A stretch of DNA of 64,000 nucleotides, taken from positions 408,365 to 472,364 of the forward strand of contig BCJX01000001.1 in assembly GCA_001600415.1 (NCBI GenBank). Reading direction: 5' to 3'. Shown one piece after another: positions 44,740-56,380 of this stretch (position 1 is its first letter; the number at the start of each line of letters is the position of its first letter). The translations under genes and the position numbers were made by a program. This DNA comes from Pascua guehoae. Lineage: Eukaryota; Basidiomycota; Tremellomycetes; Trichosporonales; Trichosporonaceae. The notes under the pieces are model-generated. The model saw only the letters and a list, made by a program, of their open reading frames with translations, ran no database searches and was not told where the DNA came from.

Positions 44740-45500
44740 TGTCTGTGGCGATGTTTCAAGGTGACGAGAGCGAGGGGGATGGTCGAGGTTATATACTGTT
44801 CTGCACGGCTTCCCCAACTACTGTTAAGCTTTGTGTTCCCAAGCGAGAGGAATGAAGGGTCCCAATGAGTCGGTCTGGAGGTTACGGCACGGCTGGCTCG
44901 CTTCCGATGGCCAAGTGCATGAAGCACATGGGTGCTGGCCTACGTCAGACTCTTGGCTGAGGGCAAATCACTTTACACTCTAATAGGTAGCCTTGGCGAG
45001 CATTGTCGCAAGGGTAATGAAGTCAGGTGTGGAATCCCAATGCGGAATGCAGTAATGGTCAACGCATCCCTGTCTATCAGCAAACCTTCTCAACAACCCT
45101 CAGAGGTAGCGACGGTGCTTGCTGGTCATAGACCGCGTCTGTTCCTCATACCGTTTCCTCTCCCTCCGGATGCCGAGACACTGCCGGAGAGCGACGCACC
45201 TCCCTCGTTCCGACGAAGCGTATGATCCCAGGGCGTTGCTGGGAGCGTGTGACCTCGGTTCCCGATCGTGGAGCATTTGCATCCGAGTGGGGAATGTGGA
45301 GGGGATACCATGACTCACAGGCACGACACATACTTCTCATCCCATGACTTCATTCCGTATGCCCAAATTGGGTGCACAGCTGTCTGCGTGAGCCAGTTTC
45401 ATGCATACGACGCACCTGGGAAATGGGGTTGGCACGAGACGCACGCTCACAGCGTTGTAGTGGAAGCAACGAAAAGTGTCACGTGTTCAACTGTCGTGCT
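44740..45500. other. Stretch upstream of the lectin gene, no gene recognised
   Basis: Open frames are short and overlap on both strands. A segment near 44,770-44,800 contains GTTATATAC that could be a TATA-like signal for the lectin gene, about 60-70 nt before its ATG. Confidence 0.35.
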
Positions 45501-45510
45501 CCACATTACC

Positions 45511-47095
45511 TCAGCCAACTATATAACTGGTGTCAGTGCTATCTTGGTTTGCGAGTGGGAACTGTGGTACAAGGGAAGACTGGATCACATGAGATTGTGG
45601 AATGAACGGATATACTCGTGCACACATGGCAGGCTCGTTCGCAGAACACAGCTTCCGTTTAAACCGCATATAGATATCGGTCCAGAAACTGTCACCTGTA
45701 TTGTGAGACGCTGTGAACCGTTGCGTTTGTGAAATGCTGCATCTGAGTTTGAGAACAGCCGTTCGAGGTGTTGAGAACCGTTCTCGCAGACGTTGGGAAT
45801 AACTCGCCATACGTTGCGACTGACTACGCGCATGTTCAAATCGGGCAAGAATGCGCCGTCTGTAAAGTAGGGTGTCCCCCGCAATGGAGAAGTCGAGCGT
45901 TGCTGGCCGATAACGTTGAAAGGGTACAACTCCTAAGGCGAGGTGAAGGAACGTGCGAGCTTGCCAGTCGATGCAGCAAGCGTACGCCTGTGGGAATTAA
46001 GGCACAAACACAACCTTGGGCCAGGAACACTCACCGAGCTCGACCCGGTGCCGAGTACGTGGAAAGAGCTCTCGCAGTGCGTTCGTGCCTAGAGGAACGC
46101 CAGGAACAAGGGAATGGTAATCGCCGACGCGCTGAGGAAGGGATGGAGAAGCCGCGCAAGCCGACGGAGACGGTGTATCCCATGATAGACACTCTGTTAG
46201 CAGAAATAGATGAACTTGAGATGACAGCAGCATTCGAGACTCACCGATAAACACTTCAAGGAAGAATACGTAACACGGAGCCAAGGTGGGGGGACGACTG
46301 GGGCGTGACCGACGACTGAAATACTGGCCAAAGCAGTGAGCGCGGTAACCAAAGGCAGTTGGAAAGTGTAGAGGAGCATGTACACACTGACAGTGGTAAA
46401 GGTACTAATCGTCAAGGCGGTAAAGGTAGCTGACGTGGCCGCCGGTGTGGTGTGGACGCTGCAGCGGCAGTGGACGGGGACGCAGCCGCGCACTTTGCCG
46501 TCCTGGTTGCTCGAGTCGACGCTACTCGAGGGCTGCCATTGTGCGATATAGTGGGCGCAGAGGCCGCTGTGGTAGATGCAGCAGCACCGTCGGTGGAAGA
46601 ACGAGATGAAGGAAGATGACAGCATGGACATTACCGTCGCACGCGACAAGCAACATGAAAGGCTGGGTGATAAGCGAAGGGCAGATATGACGGTGCAACT
46701 CCCACCTAGTGTCGCTGACTTGAAAGGAGTTTTCCCCATGGTCGCTAGCTTGAGTGTGCCGCTGGTGATCGAGCAGAAAGTCTGGGGTTATGAATGGCGC
46801 ACACAACTGTTTGAACGTTGAAAGTGTTGTGGGCGCCAGGCGCGTTGGAGGGTGAGCCGTTACTCTCAAAGCAGAACGGAAGGCAACACTCACCGTGGGG
46901 AAGGCAGAGAGGTAACATTGGAGCCCTAGTTCAATCGGCTATGCCGCGACGGTGTGCTGCAGAGGAGTGAGCGCGATAACCGCATGGTCGGAGGAATAAG
47001 GTGACAACACATAGCAGCGCATGACAGAGCAGGGAAGAGGATAGACCCCAGCTCGGTACTGAGGGGAGGCCCGTACACGTCGCACGGCTGAACGC
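45511..47095 (-). other. Unresolved spliced locus, possibly decayed
   Basis: Several minus-strand donor and acceptor pairs are visible: GTGAGT donors near 46,888, 46,243 and 46,030, and acceptors TGCTAACAG near 46,199 and CCCACAG near 45,988. The last exon would be an open frame 45,987-45,511 (158 codons, starting AYACCIDWQARTFLHLALGV). Upstream segments contain hydrophobic stretches (STFTTVSVYMLLYTFQL, VSVGLRGFSIPSSA), suggesting a membrane protein, but frames do not join into one product. Two segments share a GGTTAYCGCGCTCACT core (near 46,340 and 46,970), hinting at an internal duplication. I do not recognise the family. Confidence 0.28.
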
Positions 47096-47099
47096 CGGG

Positions 47100-48575
47100 C
47101 AGAGCTTCCCCCCACCATCGTCCTCCAGGGCGACTACCAGTTCGTCGACCACATCGACACGGTAGACGTCGACATGGGCGAGCACGCATGGGTTCTGTAC
47201 AACCAGCCCAACCACTCCACTGTGCCCAGAGTCGAGACGGGGCGGTGACGAAGGGCAGGTGACGAGGATGAAGTGGCCGCTCAGTGGAAGGAGGACGAGA
47301 CTGATGAGGAAAGGGTGGTGGCAAATACGTTTGAGGATTGTAGACAACCTGCTCAGCCGTTCGGCCGCCGCAGCCACTGTGCGCCCCGCCGCGCGGCTGT
47401 CTGCGTGGGGTACGCACGTGCTGTATCTGTGCGTGTTGGGGGGGAATGCATGCTGAGGGAAAGGTCTGATGGTGTGGGTGTGGAGGGAATCATGAAATGA
47501 GAAAGAGAAGAGGTGGGAGGTAGAGGGCAGAAGATGCGGAAATTTCGCCCCCGGCCACAGGAGCACTCATATGGTCTGCAGCTCGCCGTGTTCACCTAGT
47601 CGCGCAGAACAGACACAGCTGTCTGCTGGGTAGAGGGGTGTAGGGGCGCGGTAGTGATTAGTAACATGCGCGGAGGAAATGATGGCATTTTGGTGCGGGA
47701 AGAGGGCAGGTGGTCACTTACTAGGTGGAGTTGCCGCAATGTCGCTTGCAGTGGCGCGGGCACGGCGATGCGTAGTCGCGGGCGGGCTATACAGGGCCGT
47801 TAAAGGTGACTGTATGTTGTGGTCGTCGTGGTATGGAAGGACACAAGAGTGTAGAGTGGTTGACTGAGGAGATGGGCAGTGTTGTTGCGCTTGGGCCCGG
47901 TGATCACCAAACAGGGTCTAGGGCGCCGACCGGCCGATCCGAAGTGGAGGTCCTCCACCAAGCGTCACCGCCATTATACATCCGTCCGTGCATATCGCAC
48001 TGCACTGTGTATCCGTAAAGACGTTCAAACACATTTGCATGTACATCTAGCATGCGTTACGGTTGGTGTGGATGGGCGGTTGTACGGATGGACACAGTTC
48101 AGACGCCGGTGTTTTGCGGTGGTGTGGGGCTCAGGTCACGTGACCAAAGTCGAACACTGCGGACACCCAACTCCACACAGAGATGTGCTTCAATACGTCC
48201 AAAACAAAGATTAGGACGCTGTGTAAGTGCGTTATAAGCGGCACAAATAAAGACAACCATGTGGAAGGATGGATGGTTGAACAAAGCGGCCAACTCGCCT
48301 CCACTCCACCAAACACCATCCGAACTCAATCTAGCTTCCCGCATACCCGAGAACACGTCCCGATGCCGGCATTGCTCTACACTTATGCATAACAATAGTT
48401 TGGGGTGGTATCACGGCATACGGGACACTGTGGAGGTGGATGGATGCAAACGGAGGCGGAAACGTCTTGCAACTCGATGGTATGGACCACCTCCACCTCG
48501 CGTCGCGTTCTGTCGGTGTTTTAGACTACCCTGGCGTTCACGGCGTCATTGGGGATCAAAAAGGGCAGCCACAGG
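47100..48575. other. Intergenic stretch, no gene recognised
   Basis: Open frames of 60-160 codons on both strands carry no domain. A CACGTG palindrome lies near 48,137. Nothing else is supported. Confidence 0.35.
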
Positions 48576-48579
48576 CAGC

Positions 48580-48830
48580 GTTGTCGACTCGAACGGCCGA
48601 CCGCATCATGCCACTGACAGTCCCACAGGGTGGCGGGCGGCCACCCAGCCAAAAATTAAAACAAAATTAGTAAATTAGTAGTGAAGAACCCGTTCCACCC
48701 TACCACCCGCCGGGCTCTAATTAGTAAGTGAGTATTCAGAAGTAAGGAGGTCAGCGGTTAACCGCTCCACCACCCCACCTCAGTAGTTAGTTGATGGGGT
48801 CTGTGCAGCGTCCCTCTTAAGCCTTTCAAC
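48580..48830 (-). mobile_element. tRNA-derived repeat, copy 1
   Basis: On the minus strand: CTTAAGAGGG, an A-box-like GGTGGAGCGGTTAACCGC, a GGCGGGTGGTAGGGTGGAACGGG segment, and a B-box-like CCGTTCGAGTC. It starts the near-regular array that continues to 52,200. Confidence 0.6.
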
Positions 48831-49187
48831 ACCCCATCCATAGCGATCCACGTTTTCCACACGTGCATCGTTCACATACTGGGCGCGCGATGCCCCACGA
48901 CTGTACACGTGTCAATCAACGTGCTGATCATACATGCGGTCTGTGTAGGTACACGGGCGCGCATCACTGTCACCGCCGCCAAGTCGTCCATCAAGGCCTG
49001 AAGTTGGGTGCATGGGTGAGCATCTGTGTCTGTGCGCTGCGACAAAACATTCCTGTCCACGTCGCCGATGCATGCGCCCCATCCACACAGATGCTGCGCG
49101 CCCTGTTGATCCCCCATGATTTCTGCATACATACGTGCGCATCCATTCGCATGATTTGCCCCCGTTGAGGTAGGGAGGACTGCGGTA

Positions 49188-49390
49188 CGGTGGTGTTCGA
49201 GCCAGGCCGAAAAGAATAAAAACGGAAAGGGTGCAAAAAATCAGTAAGTCAAGCCCGATCCACCCATCCACCCCCGGGCATCAGTGTGAGTACATAGATT
49301 GGGTCAGTACGTTAACCGCTACACCAGCGGGTCAGTAAATTAGTATACCACCCGTCCGTGCCCCGCCCTCTTGAACCCTCTCCACCGCTT
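49188..49390 (-). mobile_element. tRNA-derived repeat, copy 2
   Basis: Minus strand: GTTCAAGAGGG, TACTAATTTACTGACC, a strong A-box-like GGTGTAGCGGTTAAC, then GCCCGGGGGTGGATGGGTGG, and a B-box-like GGCTCGAACACC. About 560 bp from copy 1. Confidence 0.65.
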
Positions 49391-49741
49391 GGCATTACGT
49401 ATTGACCGCTCTGCACGTGGTTGCCATCCAAACATCCCACTGCAGCCCATGCATCCTTTCGTCCACCCGCACCGTGCGTGCGTTAATTACCCTGCGGATA
49501 ATGCATGTGTATATGCACAGCACGCTCGTGTCGCTCATTGATCTACAGCGATTTACGCAGTGTACAATGGCCACACGGGGATGTGTTGGTCTTGCGCAGT
49601 ATTTGCCACCCAAACACACAACACATGCATCCGTCGATCCCGGGTGTTTGTTGATCGCCCTGTAAATAACACATGCTTGCTGTGTGTATGTGCACATCCA
49701 TCCCAGTGATCCAGTGATCTACAGCTGTACAGTGAAGCGAA

Positions 49742-49950
49742 AGGGCAGTGCCGAATCGAGCCCCGACCTGGCAATAAAAAAGCGAAAAGGGCAAAAATGT
49801 TAGTACGGAGCCCGTTCCACCCAACCACCCACCGGGCCCCTTAGTACTGAGTAGATTAGTGTCCAAAGTTAGTGATGCTGTTAACCGCTACACCAGCGGA
49901 TCAGCAATTAGTATGGTATCGCGTCTGTGCGCGCCCCTCTTGAATCCTCT
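49742..49950 (-). mobile_element. tRNA-derived repeat, copy 3
   Basis: Minus strand: TTCAAGAGGGG, A-box-like GGTGTAGCGGTTAACAGC, GGCCCGGTGGGTGGTTGGG, T-rich spacer, and B-box-like GGCTCGATTCGGC. The boxes are about 130 nt apart, wider than in a normal tRNA gene. Confidence 0.65.
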
Positions 49951-50234
49951 CATTTGGCGTCCATTACGTATTCCAACCGCCCCACGTTGAGTCCATCCAA
50001 ATATGCATCCGCCGCCCTGGGCGTCCGCGGCCGCGGATCATGCTTGTATTAATCACACGGTGGGCCTGGTAATCATGCATATTTACTGTGTGTTCTATGC
50101 TAGCGTGCCATGTGCAGAGTCTATATACCGATTGCACCCATGATTTCAGTGTACTTGGCCATTCCCTTTGAACCAACCATGGCTGCGCATGCATCAGTGA
50201 GCGTGCTCTGTCACCACGGCGGCAGTGGAAAATA

Positions 50235-50470
50235 CGAGCGTCGTGAGATATATAGTTGCGATTACAAAAGCAAATACAAAAAGACAAGGCGGGATGCCGA
50301 AAAAGACAAAATTAGTAAATTAGTAGTCAAGAACCCGTTCCACCCTACCACCCGCCGGGCTCGTCAGTACGTGAATACTGAAAAGTGAGTGATGCTGTTA
50401 ACCGCTACACCAGCGGGTCAACACATTAGTATGGTACCCGTCCGTGCGCGCCCCTCTTGTACCTTCACAG
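50235..50470 (-). mobile_element. tRNA-derived repeat, copy 4
   Basis: A-box-like GGTGTAGCGGTTAACAGC and the GGCGGGTGGTAGGGTGGAACGGG segment are clear; the B-box side is diverged. Flanked by TACTAA and CAAGAGGG blocks as in the other copies. Confidence 0.6.
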
Positions 50471-50824
50471 CCACCGTCCATTACGTATTGCCATTGCAGC
50501 AGGTGGTTGCCACCCAAACATGCAAACAATCACACACGGCGATCAGGCCGTCAAAACACACTGCAGCCGTGTCATTGTGTGCATAGGTGCGTACACAAAA
50601 CATCGGCATATATTATGCATCACCTGTGTGAACGACAGTGCATGCAAACGCAGCGATGATCATCGCCGGAATATGTACCAGATGCGCCTCGAGGAATCAC
50701 CTCACTGGGGTCCTGGAGCATAAGGACGTTCGCGCACAATGCATCCAAATCATACACACGTACGGGGACATGCACCGTGTAGATTGCAGCATAGCAGGGC
50801 GTGGATGGGCAGGCCCAGCGCCCA

Positions 50825-51070
50825 AAAAGAAGCGCTCCCGAAAATCGAACACCCGCCCGGCGATCCCCAGAGAGTGGCAGACGGTGGCTCAGGCCCAGCC
50901 AGCGAGGGAGCGGCACCAAAAGAAATCAGTTTGTGAGGCCCGTTTCCACCCAACCACCCCCGGGCGTCAGAATTCAGAATTTAGTACCAAGCCACGTTAA
51001 CCGTTAGTCCAACGTGTTTAGTAGTGAGTATATGCGTGACCCCGGCGGCTCCCTCTTGAACCCTTGCCTG
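50825..51070 (-). mobile_element. tRNA-derived repeat, copy 5
   Basis: CCCGGGGGTGGTTGGGTGG and TTCAAGAGGG are present; the A-box side is degenerate (GGACTAACGGTTAACGTG), and a weak B-box-like TTCGATTTTCGG lies at the end. Confidence 0.5.
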
Positions 51071-51569
51071 CCCTTCCGCACGCCACCAGCCATGCCTCCT
51101 CGGGGGCAAAACCATTCGTGCGCCACGCGATCCTCCGGGCGACGGAATTAATTCTGGTGTGTGTGGATGTGCGGTGGAGGTTGTACAAACGTCGTGGAGA
51201 TCACTCGCGCATGCTGTATGGAGGGGCGTATGGTATGTCACCGCCATTGCTCACCACTGTGTGTGGTATGTCACCAGTGTCTCTACTTCGGGCTCGGACC
51301 TATACAGAGTGAAGCTGCGCGTGCTGAGCGTGTGATGAGCCTGGGACGTCGGTGAGGCGCGGATGCTTCCCATATTAACCGCTGCCGTCCCCGGGGCATC
51401 CCCGCCGCGCCCGCATCAATCATGGCTCCATGCATATACTCCGCAAATCACACGTGTCCTCACACTCAGTGCGCGCGGCTCGCGGTGTAGTGCTGAGCGC
51501 ACAAGGCATGCATGGCACTGTAGATGAAAAGAACATTACCACCCGCGCAGGGGCGCAAAAAGCCGAATA

Positions 51570-51735
51570 AAAAGGTTAGTGGGCGAGACTTGAACTCGCC
51601 CGGTGCCCGAACCACCCATCCACCCACCGGGCATCAGTACTGAGTACTTAGTGACGTTAACCGGTTAGTAAACGCAACTCAGTAGTTAGTATGGTGGGCG
51701 TCTGTGCGACGCCTTCTTAAGCCTTTCCCGACCGC
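51570..51735 (-). mobile_element. tRNA-derived repeat, copy 6
   Basis: Minus strand: GCTTAAGAAGG, TACTAACTACTGAGTTGC, GGTTAACGTCAC, CAGTACTGATGCCCGG, and a T-arm-like hairpin GGGCGAG-TTCAAGT-CTCGCCC. In this subfamily the T-arm is strong and the A-box weak. Confidence 0.68.
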
Positions 51736-52039
51736 CGACGCGCATCCGTGTGTTGATCCACGTAATAATCACTCGTGTCGCACGGCCGCAACGGTCTCGC
51801 GGAGGTGCTGCATGCTAATCTGTGTGCCATCCACCGCGCATCCGCAGTATGCCATGCACTACATACACAACACACACTGCCATGCACTGCGCACACAACA
51901 CACACATACATCCACCTCACATAAATATCATGGCGCATGATAATGCATCTCTACGACCTGGCAGGCCCTCCACAAATTTTCCCCTCACCGCTGCAGCGGC
52001 TGGGACCGCCCTAAAATTGAAAACGGCCAAAAAGGCGTC

Positions 52040-52205
52040 GAAAAAGGTTAGTCGGGCGAGCCTTGAACTCGCCCTGTGCCCGTTCCACCCAACCACCCCC
52101 GGGCTCAGTACTGAGTATTGAGTCATGTTAACCAGTCAGTCAACGTAACTCAGTAGTTAGTATGGTGGGCGTCCGTGCGGCGCCCTCTTAAACCCTCCCA
52201 AGGGT
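52040..52205 (-). mobile_element. tRNA-derived repeat, copy 7
   Basis: Same order of blocks as copy 6, with the hairpin GGGCGAG-TTCAAGG-CTCGCCC and a GCCCG...CGGGC stem. It ends the near-regular array. Confidence 0.68.
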
Positions 52206-52739
52206 GCATCCGCACGTGACGATCCGTGTGCGCATCCCTCGCACGCGTTCGGCCGAATCGGTCCACAGTATGCGTACATGCCTCTGCTGTATGGCCGTGC
52301 ATCCGTCTGGGCATGTCATGCATGCGTGTATTGGGAGACATGTTCATGGCATGGGAGACGATGTCATTGATATGATGAGTGAATGGTGTGTGGTTGGGGC
52401 CGTGCCATGCTGCAGTGTGGTAGCGGCCCAAGGGAACCGTGCATATCGTGTAGAGTGCGTCGGGGGAGAAAGGCGACAGAGGACAGAGGAGTTACCCTTC
52501 CTTGGTCTCTGGGCCATCTGTGACTTTGTTCCTTCACGTGCAATAAGATGGAATAGCTTAGGGGGGTCATATCCGTGATGACAGACTGCTTTGAGGTTTC
52601 ATAGGTCGTGTTACTTGCGCCTTGCACCTTTAGCGTGCTCCTCACAATGCTATGTGGCATCTATCACGACTATGTAATGCCTTACATTGTCCACCCCACT
52701 GTATGAATGTCAACAAGACAGTGAACATGACCCTCTACA

Positions 52740-53640
52740 CGACTACTACTGAGAGCCGGTGCACTAACCTCAGCATGTTCAACTCGGTGTTAGATTCTGC
52801 CTCGATGGACATGCACTCACCACCGTCCACGACCTTGTTGTCGACTACAGTCAGCCACAGACCCAACAGAAAGCGTCACTCCTTAGCAATATTTTGACAC
52901 TCACGGAGACGGTTCGCCTTCTGTGCGTCGTCGTAAACGAATGTCACCTCCACACACTCACCCCCGCGTCTACGATGATTTTGTTATCAACTACAGTCAG
53001 CCCCAGACCCAACAGAAAACAGCACTCAGTAGCAATATTTTGATACTCACAGAGACGGTTCGCCTTCTCGGCGTCGCAGTAAACGAAGGTGATCTCAAGA
53101 CAGTCTCCCCCGCGTCTAGTCTCGACGCGCTCGACTGGGCCCACTTCCTTAAGGAGGAGGGCAATGACGTCGGCCGCCCGGACGTCGCGGGGCAGTGGGC
53201 CCACAACGATCCGCCGGCCGTCGAGCGACGTTGGCGCCGTGGGGTCGTACCTATCCGAGAGGCGCGCCGCGAGTCCGCTGCCCGCCTTGTTGACAATTTT
53301 TGGGGCCGGAGCGTGGGCGGCCTGGAGCGGAGACTGCACGGGCAGTGGGGGCGCTTTGCCACCGTCGATGATCTTATTGTGGACTACAGTCAGCCACAGA
53401 CCCAACAGAAAGCAGCACTCATTAGCAACATTTTGATACTCACACAGACTGTTTGCCTTCTCTGCATCGGCGTACAGGAAAGTGATCTCCCGGAACTCTC
53501 CCCCGCGCCTACTCTCAGCCTTCTCGATTGGTCCGATGGCCTCGAGGAAGAGAGCGACGACGTCACCGGTCCTCACGCTACGAGGGAGCGGCCCCACAAG
53601 GATGAGGCGGCCGTCGAGAGATGTCGGCACTGAGGGGTCG
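52740..53640 (-). CDS. Tandem RRM-like modules (two complete, one partial)
   Basis: A minus-strand frame 53,630-52,944 encodes two RNA-recognition-like modules. Each has an RNP2-like strand (RLILVGPLPRSV; RRIVVGPLPRDV), a helix of the type DVVALFLEAIGPIEK, and an RNP1-like strand (REITFLYADAEKANSL; LEITFVYCDAEKANRL). GTGAGTATC donors follow the NSLC and NRLC codons and CTGACTGTAG acceptors precede HNKIIDGG-type ends, so two introns of about 70-80 nt probably interrupt the open frame. A partial third module (VTFVYDDAQKANRL) lies at 52,840-52,960. The linker contains KAPPLPVQSPLQ and GSGLAARLSDRYDP. It is likely an RNA-binding protein or the surviving part of one. The 5' start is not defined because upstream modules are broken. 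Confidence 0.6.
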
Positions 53641-53699
53641 TAGCGGTCACTAAGACGCCGTCCACCTTGTTATCAACTACAGTCAGCCACAAACACAAC

Positions 53700-54474
53700 A
53701 GAAAGCATCACTCATTAGCAATATTCTGATACTCACGGAGACGGTTCGCCTTCTTCGCGTCGGCGTAAACGAATGTGACTTCTACACAATCATCCCCGCG
53801 TCTAGCCGCCACATTTTCGATGGCCCCAACTTCCTTGAGAAGAAGGGCGACAACATCTGCTGTCGGTACGTGGCGGGGCAGTGGGCCCACAACGATCCGC
53901 CGGTCCTCGAGAGACGTGGGTGCAGACGGATCAAATCGATCACTGAGCCGCGCTGCCAGGGGCCGCGGCTCCTCTCGTTGACGATTCATGACTCGCGAAC
54001 TTGGGCAGGCTGAAGCGCAGAGTGCAGCGGGAGTGGTGGTGCCTTGCTCTCCCCCCGGCCGTGATGGCGGGCATGTCCCCGCGACGGCTCTGCGATCGTG
54101 TGGCTGGGGGCGGCCGGGGGCGCCTTGTCGCCACGCCCACGGGGGCGCACGTGGCACGAGTATTGTCTCGTGCGGTCTTTCTTGGCCTTACCCTTGCGAC
54201 GGCGTGCCTTGTTCTTGGCAGCGGACTTTGGAGCGGGTCGGGGACTGGCTTGGGGGGTGGTGTCGTCAAACTGGGGAATGCTGGGGCCAGTAGCTGGGAC
54301 GTGAACCGTGGGTATGGAGAACGGGACGAAGCGCGGCGTCCCGTACAGAAAGCTTAGCAATATATCGATACTCACAGACATGTTTGCCTCCTCGGCGTCG
54401 CAGTAAACGAATGTGATCTCAAGACAGTCTCCCCCGCGTCTAGCCACCACCATCGACGATCTTTTTATGAACAA
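53700..54474 (-). pseudogene. Rearranged RRM-like copy
   Basis: A truncated RNP1-like piece (RRGGDCLEITFVYCDAEEAN, about 54,440-54,380) is fused to part of the N-terminal module (YGTPRFVPFSIPTVHVPATG onward, basic and RGRG-containing) and then to a complete RRM-like module (RRIVVGPLPRHV ... VEVTFVYADAKKANRL, to 53,735). The N-terminal piece and the RRM are in different frames around 53,985. This looks like a recombined, non-functional copy in the tandem array. Confidence 0.55.
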
Positions 54475-55457
54475 CAGTCAGCCACAGACACAGCAGAAAG
54501 CAGCACCCATTAGTAATATTTTGATACTCACAGCGCCTGTGTGCCTTCTCCCCATCCCTGTACACGAATGTCACCAGAATACAGTCATTGCCCCTCTTCT
54601 CGACGCGCTCGATAGGCCCTAAGGCCCTCAGAAAGACCGCAGCGACGTCGCTGGGCTGCACGTCGTGGGGAAGTGGGCCCACGAGGACTTGCCGGCCGTC
54701 GAGCGACGTTGGGGCGGTGGGGTCGTATCGATCGCTCAGGCGCGCCGCGAGCCCGCGACCCTCTGGTTGACGATGTATGGCGCGCGAACGTGGGGGTCTC
54801 GAGCGCAGACTGGACCGGGACAGGGGGCGCTTTGATCTGGCCGCGGCCGCGAGGACCGTTGTGGGCGCCGGCGTTGGTCGTCGGGGGCGCAGGTTCACCA
54901 CGGCCCCGGGATTGCACGCCCTGACGCGTGTACGGCTTGGAATCGTCCTTGGGCTGCTTGGCCTTGCGTCGCCGCGGTGCCTTGGGCGCAGCGCGCTTTG
55001 GCGTGGTACCGGGGCTGGCCTGGCCGTCGGTGGTGCCAAACTGGGGGAGGCACGGGCGAGGGGCGGGGACCTGCATAACGGGAATGCTGAACGGCACAAA
55101 TCGCGGAGTCCCGTACGTGATCCGTTGAGCAAGTGGCGTCGTACGGCGCCTTGGGACCTCCGGCTCGACGCTGGCGGAGCTGCGCGTCGGGGTGGCGGCG
55201 GTGGGCGGGGTACCAGCCCCAACACCGGGGGTCGCGAGTGGACTGTGAACCCGAGCGGCATGCCAGCAACGGGAGTCGGGGCGGGGGATGGGCGTGAGGA
55301 GTACGTCCTCGTCGACGAGCGTTGGCGAATCCTCGCCCGTTCCCCAAGACGATGCACCGGTCGGCGTCATAATGCTGCCGAGGCTGGTTGAGTGGGACCA
55401 CGGCGAGGCCGTGTCGTCCGAGGACGGGTGGGCGGGGAGGGGCGAACGCCAGGCCAT
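54440..55457 (-). pseudogene. RRM-like gene copy with full N-terminal module, frameshifted
   Basis: Starts at MAWRSPLPAHPSSDDTASPW (55,457). The N-terminal module is Pro/Ser-rich, then basic with KAPRRRKAKQPK and RGRG motifs. Near 54,785 the frame changes by one base, and the RRM continues as GRGLAARLSDRYDP, QVLVGPLPHDV, ILVTFVYRDGEKAHRR. The intron after the RNP1-like strand has a normal donor at 54,531, but its usual CTGACTGTAG acceptor reads CTGACTGTTG. Both defects suggest a pseudogene, unless the sequence is wrong. Intact parts suggest the ancestral protein was one N-terminal RG-rich region plus one RRM. Confidence 0.55.
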
Positions 55458-55559
55458 CTTGACTCGGTACCGAGGAGGGCGGTGGCGACAGAGGTGTGGT
55501 GCTGCGTGGGAGGGGGAGGCGGTGGCACCGGGCCAGAGATGGAGGAGAAGGGTATGTAG

Positions 55560-56010
55560 GAGAGCGCCAGTCCTCACGTTGTGAGGAAGTGGGCCCGCAA
55601 GGATCAGGCGGCCGTCGAGAGACGTCGGTGTGGAGAGGGGCGGGGGCCTGCACCGTCGGCATGGAGAAGGGCACAAAGAGCGGTGCCCCGTACGTGATCC
55701 GTTGAGCCAGCGGCGTGGAATGGGGCGGAGGGCGCACCGGCTGGCCACTGGCCGAGTTGCGGGTGGGGGTGGTGGCGGTGCGCGGGGGGCATGGGCTGCC
55801 AGGCGGCGGGGGTTGCCAGCAAGGCGAGTCGCCCCGGGGGATAGGCGTGTACAGAACGTCCTCATCAACTAGCATGGGCGAATCTTCGGCGACGCCCCAA
55901 GCCGTTGCGCCCGTCGGGGTCATGATACTCCCGAGCGTGGTCGAGTGCGACCAGGGTGACGCCCTGGTAGCCGGGGACGGGTGTGCGGGGGCGGGCGAGC
56001 GCCAGGCCAT
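55560..56010 (-). pseudogene. RRM-like gene copy, truncated
   Basis: Starts MAWRSPAPAHPSPATRASPW at 56,010 and follows the N-terminal module to YGAPLFVPFSMPTVQAPAPL. It then jumps directly to the start of an RRM (TSLDGRLILAGPLPHNVRTG near 55,630-55,570), which breaks off. The middle of the gene is deleted. Confidence 0.55.
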
Positions 56011-56259
56011 CTTGACAGGGTAAAGGAGGGGTGGTGGCGACAAAGCTGCGATAGCTGCGATAGCTGGCGAGTGAGGGAGCGGCGGTGGCGGCGGGCCAGA
56101 GTGGTGGAAGATGAACAAGAAGGGTATTCACACCACGCACGAGAACAAAGAACGAATGGGAAATTACAAGAAACGCGATAGGCTGTGGGTGGATGAGTGG
56201 TTGGAGAATGAAAGGGATGACACGACAGGCGGCAAACACACCATTTACCCCCCAAGCCG

Positions 56260-56380
56260 TTGCGCGCGTTGGGGTCATGATACTTCCCAGCAGCGTGGTC
56301 GAGTGAGACCAGGGGGAGGCCGTGGTGGTGGGCGACGGCTATGCTGGGGGTGGCGAGCGCCAGGATGACATCTTAACCGG
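56260..56380 (-). pseudogene. N-terminal remnant of the RRM-like gene
   Basis: Reads MSSWRSPPPA, stop, then PSPTTTASPWSHSTTLLGS and MTPTRATAWGV in the same frame. It is the most distal remnant of the tandem array and carries an internal stop. Confidence 0.55.
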
